A DNA stretch of 36,691 nucleotides from Candidatus Parabacteroides intestinigallinarum (GTDB taxonomy: Bacteria; Bacteroidota; Bacteroidia; Bacteroidales; Tannerellaceae): positions 1 to 36,691 of the forward strand of contig DXEN01000092.1 of the NCBI GenBank assembly GCA_019114945.1, read 5' to 3'. The first letter of the stretch is position 1. Every line of letters begins with the position of its first letter. Both the position numbers and the translations under genes were made by a program. The notes under the pieces were generated by a model. It was not told where the DNA came from. It saw only the letters and a list, made by a program, of their open reading frames with translations, and ran no database searches. Of this stretch, positions 6,321-15,560 are shown one piece after another.

Positions 6321-8168
6321 TCAAAGTTCTATTACCAAGATGCCCTTCGCGAGGATGGGAAGCTCCTTGCCGAAGGAGATCGTGGTGCCGGTCAGGATAT
6401 CGCGCCCGGAGGTTTTTCCATGAAGGACCTCGGCGTAGCGGTCCATCGGCAGGTCGACCGCCTCGTTCGCCCCGTTGAGGAAGACGAGGACGCTCTTGCC
6501 ATCCAAGCTACGCTCGTAGACGTAAACGCCTTGGTTGGGCATGAAATGTTTCATCTTGCCATATGCGATGACATCGTTTCCTTTGCGCCATTTCAACAAG
6601 GTGCGGAGGAAGTTCCAGGCGTCGTTCTGTACCTCGCTCCGGCCCGATGCCTCGAACCAGTTCTCCTTGTCGCCGGGCCAGCCGCCGGGCACGTCCAAGC
6701 GGATGTATCCATCGCCCTTCTCCTTCGTGCCGTTCATCAACAGCTCCTGCCCGTAATAAAGTTGCGGGATGCCGGGTATGGTGAGGAGGAAGGTCACGCC
6801 CTGCTTGAAAGCGTATAGGTCGTCGATAGACTCCGGCAGGGAGCGCAGGAAGCGGTCCGTATCGTGGTTCTCCAAGAAACGCAACACGTGGTAGATATCC
6901 GCGTAGACATAATCGTAGCACATGTGCTCGAAGATGGCCTGCAAGCCGCCGGTGGGATATTCCTTCTCGTGGAACGCCGCGCTGGCGATGCCCATCAGCC
7001 GGAAATCCATCACCGACCTCAGCTCCGTATCCTTCCCGAAATTCAGCCGGCTTCCTTTTTGCCAATAGGCGGAACCGATCGTGTAATTCATCCATGCCTC
7101 ACCCACGATGTTATAATCCGGATACTCGTTCATCACCTCCTGGCACCACTGGCGCATCATGTCCACATCCGCGTAAGGATAAGTATCTTGCCGGATGCCG
7201 TCGATGCCCGTGTACTCGATCCACCAGATGGAGTTTTGGATCAAGTATTTCGCCACGTGCGGATTCCGTTGGTTCAAGTCGGGCATGGAAGGCACGAACC
7301 AGCCATCGATCATCGTCCGTTTGTCGTAGTCCGATACGTAAGGATCGAAATACGCTTCCTTATCGTGGTTGGTCTGCACGTAATTGTCCAGATTGTTGAA
7401 CCAATCTTGCGACGGTACGTCTTTCATCCAAGGATGGTCGCTCCCGCAATGGTTGAAGATCATATCCATCACCACCCGAAGTCCCCGTTGGTGCGCCTTG
7501 TCAATCAGGCGTACGTAATCCTCGTTTGTCCCGAACCGGGGATCCACCCGGTAGTAATCCGTCGTGGCATAGCCGTGGTAGGAACCGCCTTTCATATCGT
7601 TTTCCAGGACGGGATTCAGCCAAATAGCCGTCACGCCCAAATCCTCGATATAATCCAGATGCTGCTCGATGCCCGCGAGGTCGCCTCCGTGCCGGGCGTT
7701 CGGGCTTTCCCGGTCTACTTTGTAAGGAGTACGCATCGGGATTTGATCGTTCGAGGGATCGCCATTCGCGAAACGATCCGGCATGATGAGGTAAAGCACG
7801 TCCGACGCGTCGAACCCTTTTACCTTATCGGCGTCCGGCTTGCGGGTCTTTAGTTCATACGGGTAAGAGATGCTTTTCTGCCCTTTCGTGAACGTAATAT
7901 CGAACTTACCCGGGCGGGCGTCCTCCACGTCTAAGTAAATCAACAGGTAATTGGGGCTTTCCAAGGCGACCGTGCTTTTCAGGCGCACGCCCGGATAGCT
8001 GACGCTCGGGTGATACCCGGAGATGTCTTTCCCGTATACCATCAATTGAAGTTCCGGATTTTTCATGCCGCTCCACCAGAAAGCGGGCTCAACCTTTACA
8101 TTGTCTGCGGATAGTGAGCCGGAAGCGAAAAGCGCTAACAAAAGGCTCAAGAATAAGTGTCTGTCCAT
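6321..8168 (-). CDS. SusA-like periplasmic GH13 amylase (neopullulanase/cyclomaltodextrinase type)
   Basis: A 615-residue glycoside hydrolase with a signal peptide (MDRHLFLSLLLALFASGSLSA). An N-terminal beta-domain of cyclomaltodextrinase type (about 22-115) precedes the GH13 barrel. The conserved regions are visible: DMIFNH (D235-H240), GIRQD with nucleophile D328, VGEAW with acid/base E357, and FLENHD with D436. A C-terminal beta domain ends the protein. Length is close to Bacteroides SusA, which cleaves starch oligosaccharides in the periplasm. Unlike the sus locus, no susC/susD-like genes are adjacent, so it is an orphan amylase. A TACATTCG -7-like element on the minus strand lies at 8203-8196; its -33 is poor. 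Exact product specificity cannot be read from sequence. Confidence 0.92.
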   Translation of the reverse strand: MDRHLFLSLLLALFASGSLSADNVKVEPAFWWSGMKNPELQLMVYGKDISGYHPSVSYPGVRLKSTVALESPNYLLIYLDVEDARPGKFDITFTKGQKSISYPYELKTRKPDADKVKGFDASDVLYLIMPDRFANGDPSNDQIPMRTPYKVDRESPNARHGGDLAGIEQHLDYIEDLGVTAIWLNPVLENDMKGGSYHGYATTDYYRVDPRFGTNEDYVRLIDKAHQRGLRVVMDMIFNHCGSDHPWMKDVPSQDWFNNLDNYVQTNHDKEAYFDPYVSDYDKRTMIDGWFVPSMPDLNQRNPHVAKYLIQNSIWWIEYTGIDGIRQDTYPYADVDMMRQWCQEVMNEYPDYNIVGEAWMNYTIGSAYWQKGSRLNFGKDTELRSVMDFRLMGIASAAFHEKEYPTGGLQAIFEHMCYDYVYADIYHVLRFLENHDTDRFLRSLPESIDDLYAFKQGVTFLLTIPGIPQLYYGQELLMNGTKEKGDGYIRLDVPGGWPGDKENWFEASGRSEVQNDAWNFLRTLLKWRKGNDVIAYGKMKHFMPNQGVYVYERSLDGKSVLVFLNGANEAVDLPMDRYAEVLHGKTSGRDILTGTTISFGKELPILAKGILVIEL

Positions 8169-8283
8169 GGCATTTTGTATTTAAATTGTTCTACGCGAAT
8201 GTAATGACTTATTTTGTAATTGTAAGCATTGTATTCCAAGAAAATGATTACCTTTATTGGCTGAATCAACTTTTGTCGCGATT

Positions 8284-9705
8284 ATGAGTAAACAGGTATT
8301 TTTAAGTATGTCGGGGGCGTTCGTATTGATGGGCTTGTCCGCTTGCGGACCGAAGGAGAAGGAGCCTATGAACGTCGTTTATATCGTAGCGGATGATTTG
8401 GGGTATGGCGATATCGGTTGCTACGGGCAGACCCTTATCCAGACCCCGCATATCGATCGGATGGCGGCCGAGGGGATGCTATTCACCCAGCATTACGCGG
8501 GTTGCACGGTCAGCGCTCCCTCGCGTTGCGCATTGATGACGGGTTTGCATACCGGCCACACCCAAGTGCGCGGGAACCGGGAGATTTTGCCGGAAGGTCA
8601 GCAACCCATGCGGGCGGATACGTACACGTTAGGCAGGCTGATGCGCTCGGCGGGCTACGCGACGGGATTGTTCGGGAAATGGGGCTTGGGCGCACCCGAT
8701 TCCGAGTCGACGCCGAATAAGATGGGTTTCGATGAGTTTTATGGTTACAATTGCCAGCGCCAATCGCACTCGTTCTATCCGGACCACCTGTGGCATAACG
8801 CCGAGAAAGTACTTTTCCCGGAGAACGCGAACAATGCCCGCAAGACCTACTCGCAAGATTTGATTCATGCCCGGGCATTAGCGTTTATCCGGACGCATAA
8901 GGACCATCCTTTCTTCGCGATGCTGACTTACACGTTGCCGCATGCCGAGCTGAACCTGCCGCACGATTCTATCTACCGGATATATGAGAACCGCTTCGAG
9001 GAAACACCTTACATCGGTAAGTTCGATAAGGTGTACGGCGGATATAATACCTCGGAAAAGCCATTGGCCTCGTACGCCGCGATGGTCTCCCGCTTGGATA
9101 AATACGTGGGCGACGTATTGGCGGAGCTGAAAGCGTTGGGTTTGGAGGAACGCACCCTCGTAATCTTCACCAGCGATAACGGTCCGCATCACGAGGGCGG
9201 AGCCGATCCGGACTTTTTCCGGAGTTATGGTCCTTTCCGCGGAATCAAGCGGGATGTGTATGAGGGAGGTATCCGGGTGCCGATGATCGCCTGGTGCCCG
9301 GGTACGGTGAAGAAGGATTCCCGGACCGATCACATCAGCGCCTTTTGGGACGTAATGCCCACCTTGGCGGAGCTGACGGGGACGGCCTTGCCGGTCGCGA
9401 CGGATGGCATCTCCTTCTTGCCCACCTTGCTCTCGAAAGAGAAGAAACAGGCGGAGCACGATTACCTGTATTGGGAGTTCCATGAGATGAACGGCCGGGA
9501 GGCGTTGCGTGCCGGCGATTGGAAACTCATCCGCCAACCTATCGTGGGCGACACGCGGGTGGAGTTGTACGACCTGAGCCAGGATATCCACGAGGACAAG
9601 AACCTGGCCGCGGAATACCCCGATAAGGTCCGCGCGCTGGAGGCGTTGATGGATAGCGCACGTACGGAGTCGCCTTATTTCAATTTCGGGCGAGAGGCGG
9701 AGTAA
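8284..9705 (+). CDS. Sulfatase (arylsulfatase A-like, serine type), lipoprotein
   Basis: The ATG at 8284 gives 473 residues starting with a lipoprotein signal (MSKQVFLSMSGAFVLMGLSAC, Cys21); an upstream in-frame TTG at 8257 is less likely because it would bury this signal. Metal-binding VADD (D37, D38) is followed by SAPSR at 77-81, the S-x-P-S-R sulfatase signature. Ser77 would be converted to formylglycine by an anaerobic sulfatase-maturating enzyme. FTSDNG and the EGGIRVP segment complete the family S1 core. Substrate cannot be assigned; host or dietary sulfated glycans are typical. It is divergent from the amylase, and no susC/D pair is close, so it is not in an obvious polysaccharide utilization locus here. 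Confidence 0.92.
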   Translation: MSKQVFLSMSGAFVLMGLSACGPKEKEPMNVVYIVADDLGYGDIGCYGQTLIQTPHIDRMAAEGMLFTQHYAGCTVSAPSRCALMTGLHTGHTQVRGNREILPEGQQPMRADTYTLGRLMRSAGYATGLFGKWGLGAPDSESTPNKMGFDEFYGYNCQRQSHSFYPDHLWHNAEKVLFPENANNARKTYSQDLIHARALAFIRTHKDHPFFAMLTYTLPHAELNLPHDSIYRIYENRFEETPYIGKFDKVYGGYNTSEKPLASYAAMVSRLDKYVGDVLAELKALGLEERTLVIFTSDNGPHHEGGADPDFFRSYGPFRGIKRDVYEGGIRVPMIAWCPGTVKKDSRTDHISAFWDVMPTLAELTGTALPVATDGISFLPTLLSKEKKQAEHDYLYWEFHEMNGREALRAGDWKLIRQPIVGDTRVELYDLSQDIHEDKNLAAEYPDKVRALEALMDSARTESPYFNFGREAE

Positions 9706-9719
9706 GGCGATATTTTCCG

Positions 9720-9727
9720 TAAATTTG
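9720..9727 (+). promoter_or_regulatory. -7 element upstream of the ABC exporter
   Basis: TAAATTTG matches TAnnTTTG and lies 25 bp before the ATG at 9753. No good -33 element is visible. Confidence 0.35.
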
Positions 9728-9752
9728 CCTCCTCAATGTAAAAACGTGGTTT

Positions 9753-11600
9753 ATGAAAGATTTCCTGCTCGTCCTGAAGCGTTTCGTCCCTCCTTACAAG
9801 AGGTATATGGTGTTGAATATCGTGTTCAATATCCTGTCCGCGATCTTGAACCTGTTCTCGTTCGCCTTGATCATCCCGATCTTGCAGATATTGTTCAAGA
9901 TCAACGAGAGTCATTATGTGTTCATGGATTGGAACTTCGACGCGACAAGCTGGGACTCATGGAAAGCTTTGCCGGAATTGGCGAAGAATAATTTCTTTTG
10001 GTATGTCTCGGACGTGATTGAGACACATGGCGGTTCGTTTGCCTTGATTATGCTGGGGCTGTTCCTGATCGTGGCGACCTTTCTGAAGGTGGCGGCGATG
10101 TATATGGCGTTTTATACCATGATCCCGATCCGTACCGGCGTGGTGCGCGATATTCGCAATCAGATCAACCGGAAGATTACGCAATTGCCCTTGCGCTTTT
10201 TCTCCGAGGAGCGGAAAGGCGACATCATCGCGCGCGTCTCCGGCGACGTGAACGAGATCGAGACCTCGATCATGAGCTCCTTGGATATGTTGTTCAAGAA
10301 TCCGATCCTGATCGTGATTTACCTGGTCGGCATGATCGCGATCAGTTGGCAGCTGACGCTTTTCGTTTTGATCCTGCTTCCGCTCGCGGGTTATGTGATG
10401 GGACAGGTCGGGAAGAAGCTGAAACGGAAATCGTTGGAAGGGCAGCAACAATGGGGTTTCTTGATGAGCCAAATTGAGGAGACCTTGGGCGGGCTCCGGG
10501 TAATCAAGGCGTTTAACGCGGAGAAAAAGATACAGGAGCGTTTCGAGCGGAGTAATGAGGCTTTCCGGCGATTAACCAATCGGATTTACCGGCGCCAGCA
10601 GATGGCGCATCCGATGAGCGAGTTCCTGGGAACCGTCACGATAGCGATTGTCTTGTGGTATGGAGGTACGTTGATCCTTAGCGCGAATAGCCCGATCGAC
10701 GCCCCGACGTTTATTTATTATCTGGTCATCTTTTATAGCATCATCAATCCGGCGAAGGATTTGAGCAAATCGGTCTACGCGATTCAGAAAGGCTTGGCTT
10801 CCATGGAGCGGGTCGATAAGATATTGAAAGCGGAGAGCGATATCCGCGATCCGGAGTATCCGAAGCCCATCGCCTTGAACGAGCGGATCGCCTATCGCGA
10901 TGTCTGGTTCAAGTATCAAGACGCTTGGATCCTGAAAGGGATAAACTTAGAGATCCCGAAAGGAAAGACGGTGGCGCTGGTCGGCCAGTCGGGGTCGGGG
11001 AAGAGCACGTTGGTGGATTTGCTGCCTCGTTTTTACGATGTGGATAAAGGGAGCATCACGATTGATGGGACCGATATTCGCGAGGCTGCTCTTTATGACC
11101 TGCGGGAATTGATGGGGAATGTCAACCAAGAGGCGATCCTTTTCAACGATACCTTCTTCCATAATATCGCTTTCGGTGTAGAGGGCGCCACACGGGAACA
11201 AGTGGAGGAAGCCGCCCGTATCGCGAACGCGCACGATTTTATCATGGCGACCGAGAAAGGTTACGATACCAACATCGGCGATCGGGGCGGCAAGCTCTCC
11301 GGAGGACAACGCCAACGCATCAGTATCGCCCGGGCGATACTGAAGAATCCGCCGATCTTGATCCTGGATGAGGCTACATCCGCCTTGGATACGGAATCGG
11401 AGCGACTGGTACAGGAGGCGTTGGAGAATTTGATGCGTAACCGTACGACCATCGTGATCGCCCATCGCCTTTCCACGATTCGCAACGCGGACGAGATTTG
11501 CGTGATGCACGAGGGCGAGATCGTGGAACGGGGACGCCATGAGGAGTTGCTCGCCTTGGATGGTTATTATAAGCGGTTGTGCGATATGCAAAGTTTTTAA
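9753..11600 (+). CDS. MsbA-like ABC exporter (fused permease-ATPase)
   Basis: A 615-residue half-transporter. The N-terminal membrane domain (about 1-335) has six predicted helices of the type I exporter fold. The nucleotide-binding domain (about 370-615) shows Walker A GQSGSGKST (411-419), signature LSGGQ (515-519), Walker B ILILDE (535-540) and switch H571. It should dimerise and flip lipids or drugs across the inner membrane. The linker from membrane domain to ATPase resembles lipid A flippase MsbA, but the substrate is not provable. A -7 element (9720-9727) sits just upstream. The GH95 gene starts 23 bp after its stop, so the two are probably one transcription unit. Confidence 0.9.
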   Translation: MKDFLLVLKRFVPPYKRYMVLNIVFNILSAILNLFSFALIIPILQILFKINESHYVFMDWNFDATSWDSWKALPELAKNNFFWYVSDVIETHGGSFALIMLGLFLIVATFLKVAAMYMAFYTMIPIRTGVVRDIRNQINRKITQLPLRFFSEERKGDIIARVSGDVNEIETSIMSSLDMLFKNPILIVIYLVGMIAISWQLTLFVLILLPLAGYVMGQVGKKLKRKSLEGQQQWGFLMSQIEETLGGLRVIKAFNAEKKIQERFERSNEAFRRLTNRIYRRQQMAHPMSEFLGTVTIAIVLWYGGTLILSANSPIDAPTFIYYLVIFYSIINPAKDLSKSVYAIQKGLASMERVDKILKAESDIRDPEYPKPIALNERIAYRDVWFKYQDAWILKGINLEIPKGKTVALVGQSGSGKSTLVDLLPRFYDVDKGSITIDGTDIREAALYDLRELMGNVNQEAILFNDTFFHNIAFGVEGATREQVEEAARIANAHDFIMATEKGYDTNIGDRGGKLSGGQRQRISIARAILKNPPILILDEATSALDTESERLVQEALENLMRNRTTIVIAHRLSTIRNADEICVMHEGEIVERGRHEELLALDGYYKRLCDMQSF

Positions 11601-11623
11601 AGAACCAATACATTCGATATAGC

Positions 11624-14062
11624 ATGAGACACATCGGGATTCTTTTTTTATCGTTATCGCTTTTCCTTGCTTGCGTCGGGGAAAAGGATGGGAAGGAGGC
11701 GGAGACTTCTTATTTCTTCGATCGCCCCGCACGTATTTGGGAAGAGACTTTTCCCTTGGGGAACGGTCGGATAGGAATGATGCCGGATGGAGGTGTCGAG
11801 CGGGAAACGATCGTGTTGAACGAGATAACGTTGTGGTCCGGCAGCCGGCAGGACGCGGATAATCCGTACGCTTATTACCAACTGGCGAATATCCGCCGAT
11901 TGCTGTTCGAGGGCAGGAACGATGAGGCGCAACGATTGATGTATGATACGTTTGTATGCAAGGGCGTAGGCAGTAATCAAGGGGATGGCGCGGACGCTCC
12001 GTATGGGAGTTATCAGTTGCTCGGCAACTTGGAATTACGTTATACGTATCCGGATGCCTCGGATACGATTACCAATTATCGGCGCGCCTTGCGGCTGGAC
12101 GACGCGATTGCCTCGGTCGCATTCCGGAAAGGGAACGTGAGTTACCGACGGGAAATGTTTACCTCGTTCGCGGGAGACGTAGGCGTGATTTATCTGACAG
12201 CGGGCACGGACCGGGCCTTGGATTTCACGATAGGCATGAATCGTCCGGAGCACGCGGACGTGTCTATCCAAGACAAGGATTTGATGTTGCGGGGGCAATT
12301 GCCCGATGGCGTGGATACGACAACGACGCGGGGTATGCGCTTCGCTTCCCGGGTGCGGGTCCTCCTGCCGAAAGGAGGTTCCCTGATGGCACGAGGCGAT
12401 AGTCTTCTTGCCGTGCGCGAGAGCTCGGAAGCGATTATCTTGGTAAGCATGGGAACCGATTACGAGAAGAAAGAGGATTGGGAAACGAGCTTGCGAGAGA
12501 AGCTATCGGAGGCGGAAGCGAAAGGCATTCAGGCCCTGCGCCGCGAGCATGTGGAGGCTTATCAGACGTTGTTCGACCGGGTCTCCTTGGACTTAGGGAA
12601 AAGTGAGCGGGCTCGTCTGCCCATCAATGAACGTTTGCGAGCGTTCGAGCGGGATCGGGATGATCCGGGCTTGGCCGCCCTTTATTTCCAGTTCGGGCGG
12701 TATCTGTTGATATCCTCTACCCGGCCGGGATCGCTTCCCCCGAACTTGCAAGGCTTATGGTGCAATACGATCCACACGCCTTGGAATGGCGACTATCATT
12801 TGAACATCAATTTGCAAATGAATCATTGGCCGGCAGAGGTAACCAACTTGTCGGAGTTGCATATGCCGTTGATTGAATGGATCCAGCGGCAAGTGCCCAG
12901 TGGCGAGCGAACGGCTAAAGCCTTTTATAACGCACGGGGATGGGTGACGCATATCTTGGGGAATGTCTGGGACTTTACCGCGCCGGGCGAACATCCTTCG
13001 TGGGGCGCTACCAATACTTCCGCCGCTTGGTTGTGCGAGCATCTGTACACGCATTATCAATATACGATGGATACGACGTATTTGCGAAACGTTTATCCAA
13101 CGATGAAAGGTGCCGCGCTCTTTTTCGTGGATATGTTGGTAAAAGACCCTCGCTCGGGATATTGGGTGACCGCTCCGACAACCTCGCCCGAAAACGCTTA
13201 TAAGATGCCGAATGGCAACGTGGTGAGTATTTGCGCCGGCTCGACCATGGACAACCAAATCGTGCGCGAGCTGTTTACGAACACGATCGAGGCCGCCGGT
13301 ATTTTGGGGATAGATAGCGCGTTTGCCGCCGAGCTTATATCAAAACGTGAACGCTTGATGCCGACGACAATCGGAGCGGACGGGCGTATCATGGAATGGC
13401 TGGAACCTTTCGAGGAGGTAGAGCCTACGCATCGGCATGTATCGCATCTGTATGGATTGTATCCGGGTAACGAGATGTCGGTCGGGCGTACGCCGGAATT
13501 GGCGGAAGCGGCACGGAAGACCCTGGATGTTCGTGGCGACCGGAGTACGGGGTGGTCGATGGCTTGGAAGATGAATTTCTGGGCGCGCTTGCATGATGGC
13601 GATCATGCGTATAAATTGCTGGGAGACTTGTTGCGCCCTTGCGTGGACGAGGAGACATTGTCGGTCGAGGGCGGTGGTACTTATCCGAATCTCTTTTGCG
13701 CCCATCCGCCTTTCCAGATTGACGGGAATTTTGGAGGAACCGCCGGCATCGCCGAGATGTTGATACAAAGCCAGGATGGAGCGATAGAATTTCTGCCGGC
13801 TTTGCCTTCCGCTTGGAAGAATGGGAGTTTCAAGGGACTGAAAACGAGGGGTGGAGGCGAGGTATCCGCCAGATGGGCCAGTGGGCAATTGAAAGAGGCT
13901 CGCTTAAAAGCGACCGTCTCCGGCTCTTTCAAGATCAAGCTCCCGGAAAATTCCGGAAACGTAAGTCTCTTGAAGAACCGGAGAGCGGTATCACTTCCTG
14001 TAATAGACGGATCTTTAGTCGTGGATTTACAGGAAGGAGAGGAACTATGGATGCGATTCTAA
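11624..14062 (+). CDS. GH95-family alpha-L-fucosidase-like lipoprotein
   Basis: From the ATG at 11624 the protein has 812 residues and a clear lipoprotein signal (MRHIGILFLSLSLFLAC, Cys17); the in-frame start at 11579 overlaps the ABC gene and lacks support. After the N-terminal beta domain (RIWEETFPLGNGRIGMM at about 37-53; NEITLWSGS) comes the (alpha/alpha)6 barrel with PPNLQGLW and WNGDYHLNINLQMNHWP (about 387-403), the Asn-rich catalytic segment of GH95, and DGNFGGTAGIAEML near the end. GH95 members remove alpha-1,2-linked fucose, a few act on alpha-L-galactose, and both are exo-acting. The 3' end overlaps phoU by 18 bp on the opposite strand. Linkage preference cannot be read from sequence. 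Confidence 0.9.
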   Translation: MRHIGILFLSLSLFLACVGEKDGKEAETSYFFDRPARIWEETFPLGNGRIGMMPDGGVERETIVLNEITLWSGSRQDADNPYAYYQLANIRRLLFEGRNDEAQRLMYDTFVCKGVGSNQGDGADAPYGSYQLLGNLELRYTYPDASDTITNYRRALRLDDAIASVAFRKGNVSYRREMFTSFAGDVGVIYLTAGTDRALDFTIGMNRPEHADVSIQDKDLMLRGQLPDGVDTTTTRGMRFASRVRVLLPKGGSLMARGDSLLAVRESSEAIILVSMGTDYEKKEDWETSLREKLSEAEAKGIQALRREHVEAYQTLFDRVSLDLGKSERARLPINERLRAFERDRDDPGLAALYFQFGRYLLISSTRPGSLPPNLQGLWCNTIHTPWNGDYHLNINLQMNHWPAEVTNLSELHMPLIEWIQRQVPSGERTAKAFYNARGWVTHILGNVWDFTAPGEHPSWGATNTSAAWLCEHLYTHYQYTMDTTYLRNVYPTMKGAALFFVDMLVKDPRSGYWVTAPTTSPENAYKMPNGNVVSICAGSTMDNQIVRELFTNTIEAAGILGIDSAFAAELISKRERLMPTTIGADGRIMEWLEPFEEVEPTHRHVSHLYGLYPGNEMSVGRTPELAEAARKTLDVRGDRSTGWSMAWKMNFWARLHDGDHAYKLLGDLLRPCVDEETLSVEGGGTYPNLFCAHPPFQIDGNFGGTAGIAEMLIQSQDGAIEFLPALPSAWKNGSFKGLKTRGGGEVSARWASGQLKEARLKATVSGSFKIKLPENSGNVSLLKNRRAVSLPVIDGSLVVDLQEGEELWMRF

Positions 14063-14755
14063 TGACTCGTTCTCCTCGGAAGTCGTTCCCGCCTTGCCGA
14101 GATGTTTCATGACTTTCGCGTCTAAATAGAAAATAAGCTCTTCGGCGATATTGGTGCAATGATCGCCGAAGCGCTCCATTTTCCGGATAATACCTGCCAT
14201 GTAAAGTCCCGCCAACGCGCTGGTCTTACGCTCCTCGATGTATCGGGCGATAATCGCCGCCGAGGCATGGTTGATCTCGTCCACCAGATTGTCCTTCATG
14301 AAGATGCGCGACGCGACTTCCGAGCTTTCTTTCTCGAAAGCCTCTTGCGTGAGCGATATCATGTTGAGCAATTCCGATAGCATCTCTTCTACCCGCGTCT
14401 CCTTGATCAGTTGCGGATCCAACGGCTCGCCTTCCGGCAAATTGAGCGAGAAACGGGCGATACTCGCCGCGAAATCACCCAGACGTTCCAAGTTCGTATT
14501 AATCTTGTACATCGCCAATACGAAGCGTAAGTCGATCGCGACGGGAGCGTAAAGCGCGATGATGTCCTCGCAATCGCTGTCGATTTTCAACTCAAACGCG
14601 TTCACACGGCGCTCGCGGCTGATAACCTTGTATGCCAGTTCCTTATCGCCGGTCAGTAAAGCCTCGCCCGCGTTGTATAATTGTTGGTGTACCAGCGACC
14701 ACATCTCGCTGATACTATTTTTTAAGGAAAGAATCTCTTGCTCTATGACTTTCAT
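14045..14755 (-). CDS. phoU: Phosphate transport regulator PhoU
   Basis: A 236-residue all-helical protein with two PhoU repeats, including VISRERRVNAFELKIDSDCEDIIALYAP in the first (about 43-70) and FGDHCTNIAEELIFYL in the second (about 194-209). PhoU binds the Pst transporter and restrains phosphate uptake and Pho signalling. It is the last gene of the leftward pst operon, 31 bp after pstB. Its final 18 bp overlap the end of the convergent GH95 gene. The extra C-terminal tail after the second repeat is acidic and Ser-rich. Confidence 0.92.
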   Translation of the reverse strand: MKVIEQEILSLKNSISEMWSLVHQQLYNAGEALLTGDKELAYKVISRERRVNAFELKIDSDCEDIIALYAPVAIDLRFVLAMYKINTNLERLGDFAASIARFSLNLPEGEPLDPQLIKETRVEEMLSELLNMISLTQEAFEKESSEVASRIFMKDNLVDEINHASAAIIARYIEERKTSALAGLYMAGIIRKMERFGDHCTNIAEELIFYLDAKVMKHLGKAGTTSEENESLESHP

Positions 14756-14786
14756 ATAGATGTATGTCTTTACGTTTGTTACTCTA

Positions 14787-15548
14787 TTATCCGAATCGTC
14801 CGGTGATGTAATTCTGGGTGGACTCCTTCTCGGGATTGGTGAAGATCTTCCGTGTATTGTCGTACTCGATCAGCTCCCCTAAATAGAAATATCCCGTCTT
14901 GTCGCTGACGCGGGCGGCCTGTTGCATATTGTGGGTCACGATGACAATCGTGTAATCGTTCTTCAACTCGTGCACCAAGTCCTCGATCTTGCTGGTCGAG
15001 ATGGGATCCAATGCCGAGGTCGGTTCATCCATTAACAAGATAGACGGGGAGATCGCCAACGCACGGGCGATGCATAGGCGTTGTTGTTGCCCGCCGGAAA
15101 GCGCGAAGGCCGATTCCTTTAGCTTGTCTTTTACCTCGTCCCAAAGCACGACCTGCTTTAAGGTTTTCACGACGGTCTCCTCGATATAAGTCTCATCCTT
15201 GATGCCGTTTACCCGCAAGCCGTAAGCCACGTTCTCGTAAATGGATTTCGGGAAAGGATTCGGTTTTTGGAATACCATCCCCACGTTTTTCCGCAGACGA
15301 TCCACCTTCTCGCTTTTGTCGTAGATGTCACGACCGTCTATCCGGATTTCCCCTTCCAGGCGGGTGCCCGGTATCAAGTCGTTCATGCGGTTGAATAGGC
15401 GGAGGAACGTGGATTTTCCACAGCCCGAAGGACCGATGAAAGCGACCGATGTATTCGCCTCTATCTCCATGGTGATGTTCTTCAGCGCATGGAAATCCCC
15501 ATAATAGAAATTTACGTTCTTAGCGTCAATCTTTATCATACTACTCAA
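14787..15548 (-). CDS. pstB: Phosphate ABC transporter ATPase PstB
   Basis: A 253-residue ATPase with Walker [10 protein letters not shown] (about 38-46), Q-loop [21 protein letters not shown], signature LSGGQQQRL, Walker [14 protein letters not shown] and switch [14 protein letters not shown] and [18 protein letters not shown] are characteristic of PstB and separate it from other importers. It powers phosphate uptake with PstA and PstC. It lies 12 bp after pstA and 31 bp before phoU. No periplasmic PstS gene is in this window. Confidence 0.96.
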   Translation of the reverse strand: MSSMIKIDAKNVNFYYGDFHALKNITMEIEANTSVAFIGPSGCGKSTFLRLFNRMNDLIPGTRLEGEIRIDGRDIYDKSEKVDRLRKNVGMVFQKPNPFPKSIYENVAYGLRVNGIKDETYIEETVVKTLKQVVLWDEVKDKLKESAFALSGGQQQRLCIARALAISPSILLMDEPTSALDPISTSKIEDLVHELKNDYTIVIVTHNMQQAARVSDKTGYFYLGELIEYDNTRKIFTNPEKESTQNYITGRFG

Positions 15549-15560
15549 ACTCTTTTCCGA

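Noticed and set aside
6864-7853. 329-codon frame on the plus strand inside the amylase gene
   Set aside because: Antisense shadow of a confirmed GH13 gene; composition rich in His, Ile, Arg and Val, no family resemblance.
8257-8283. Upstream TTG start of the sulfatase
   Set aside because: It would place nine extra residues before a complete lipoprotein signal; the ATG at 8284 gives a normal signal.
8878-9591. 237-codon frame antisense to the sulfatase
   Set aside because: Lies wholly within the catalytic region of the sulfatase, no recognisable motif.
10947-11732. 261-codon frame antisense to the ABC exporter
   Set aside because: Covers Walker A to H-loop of the real gene on the other strand; no promoter or domain.
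8284-14062. Polysaccharide utilization locus covering sulfatase and GH95
   Set aside because: No SusC/SusD-type pair or hybrid two-component/anti-sigma regulator adjoins these genes; an ABC exporter lies between them.
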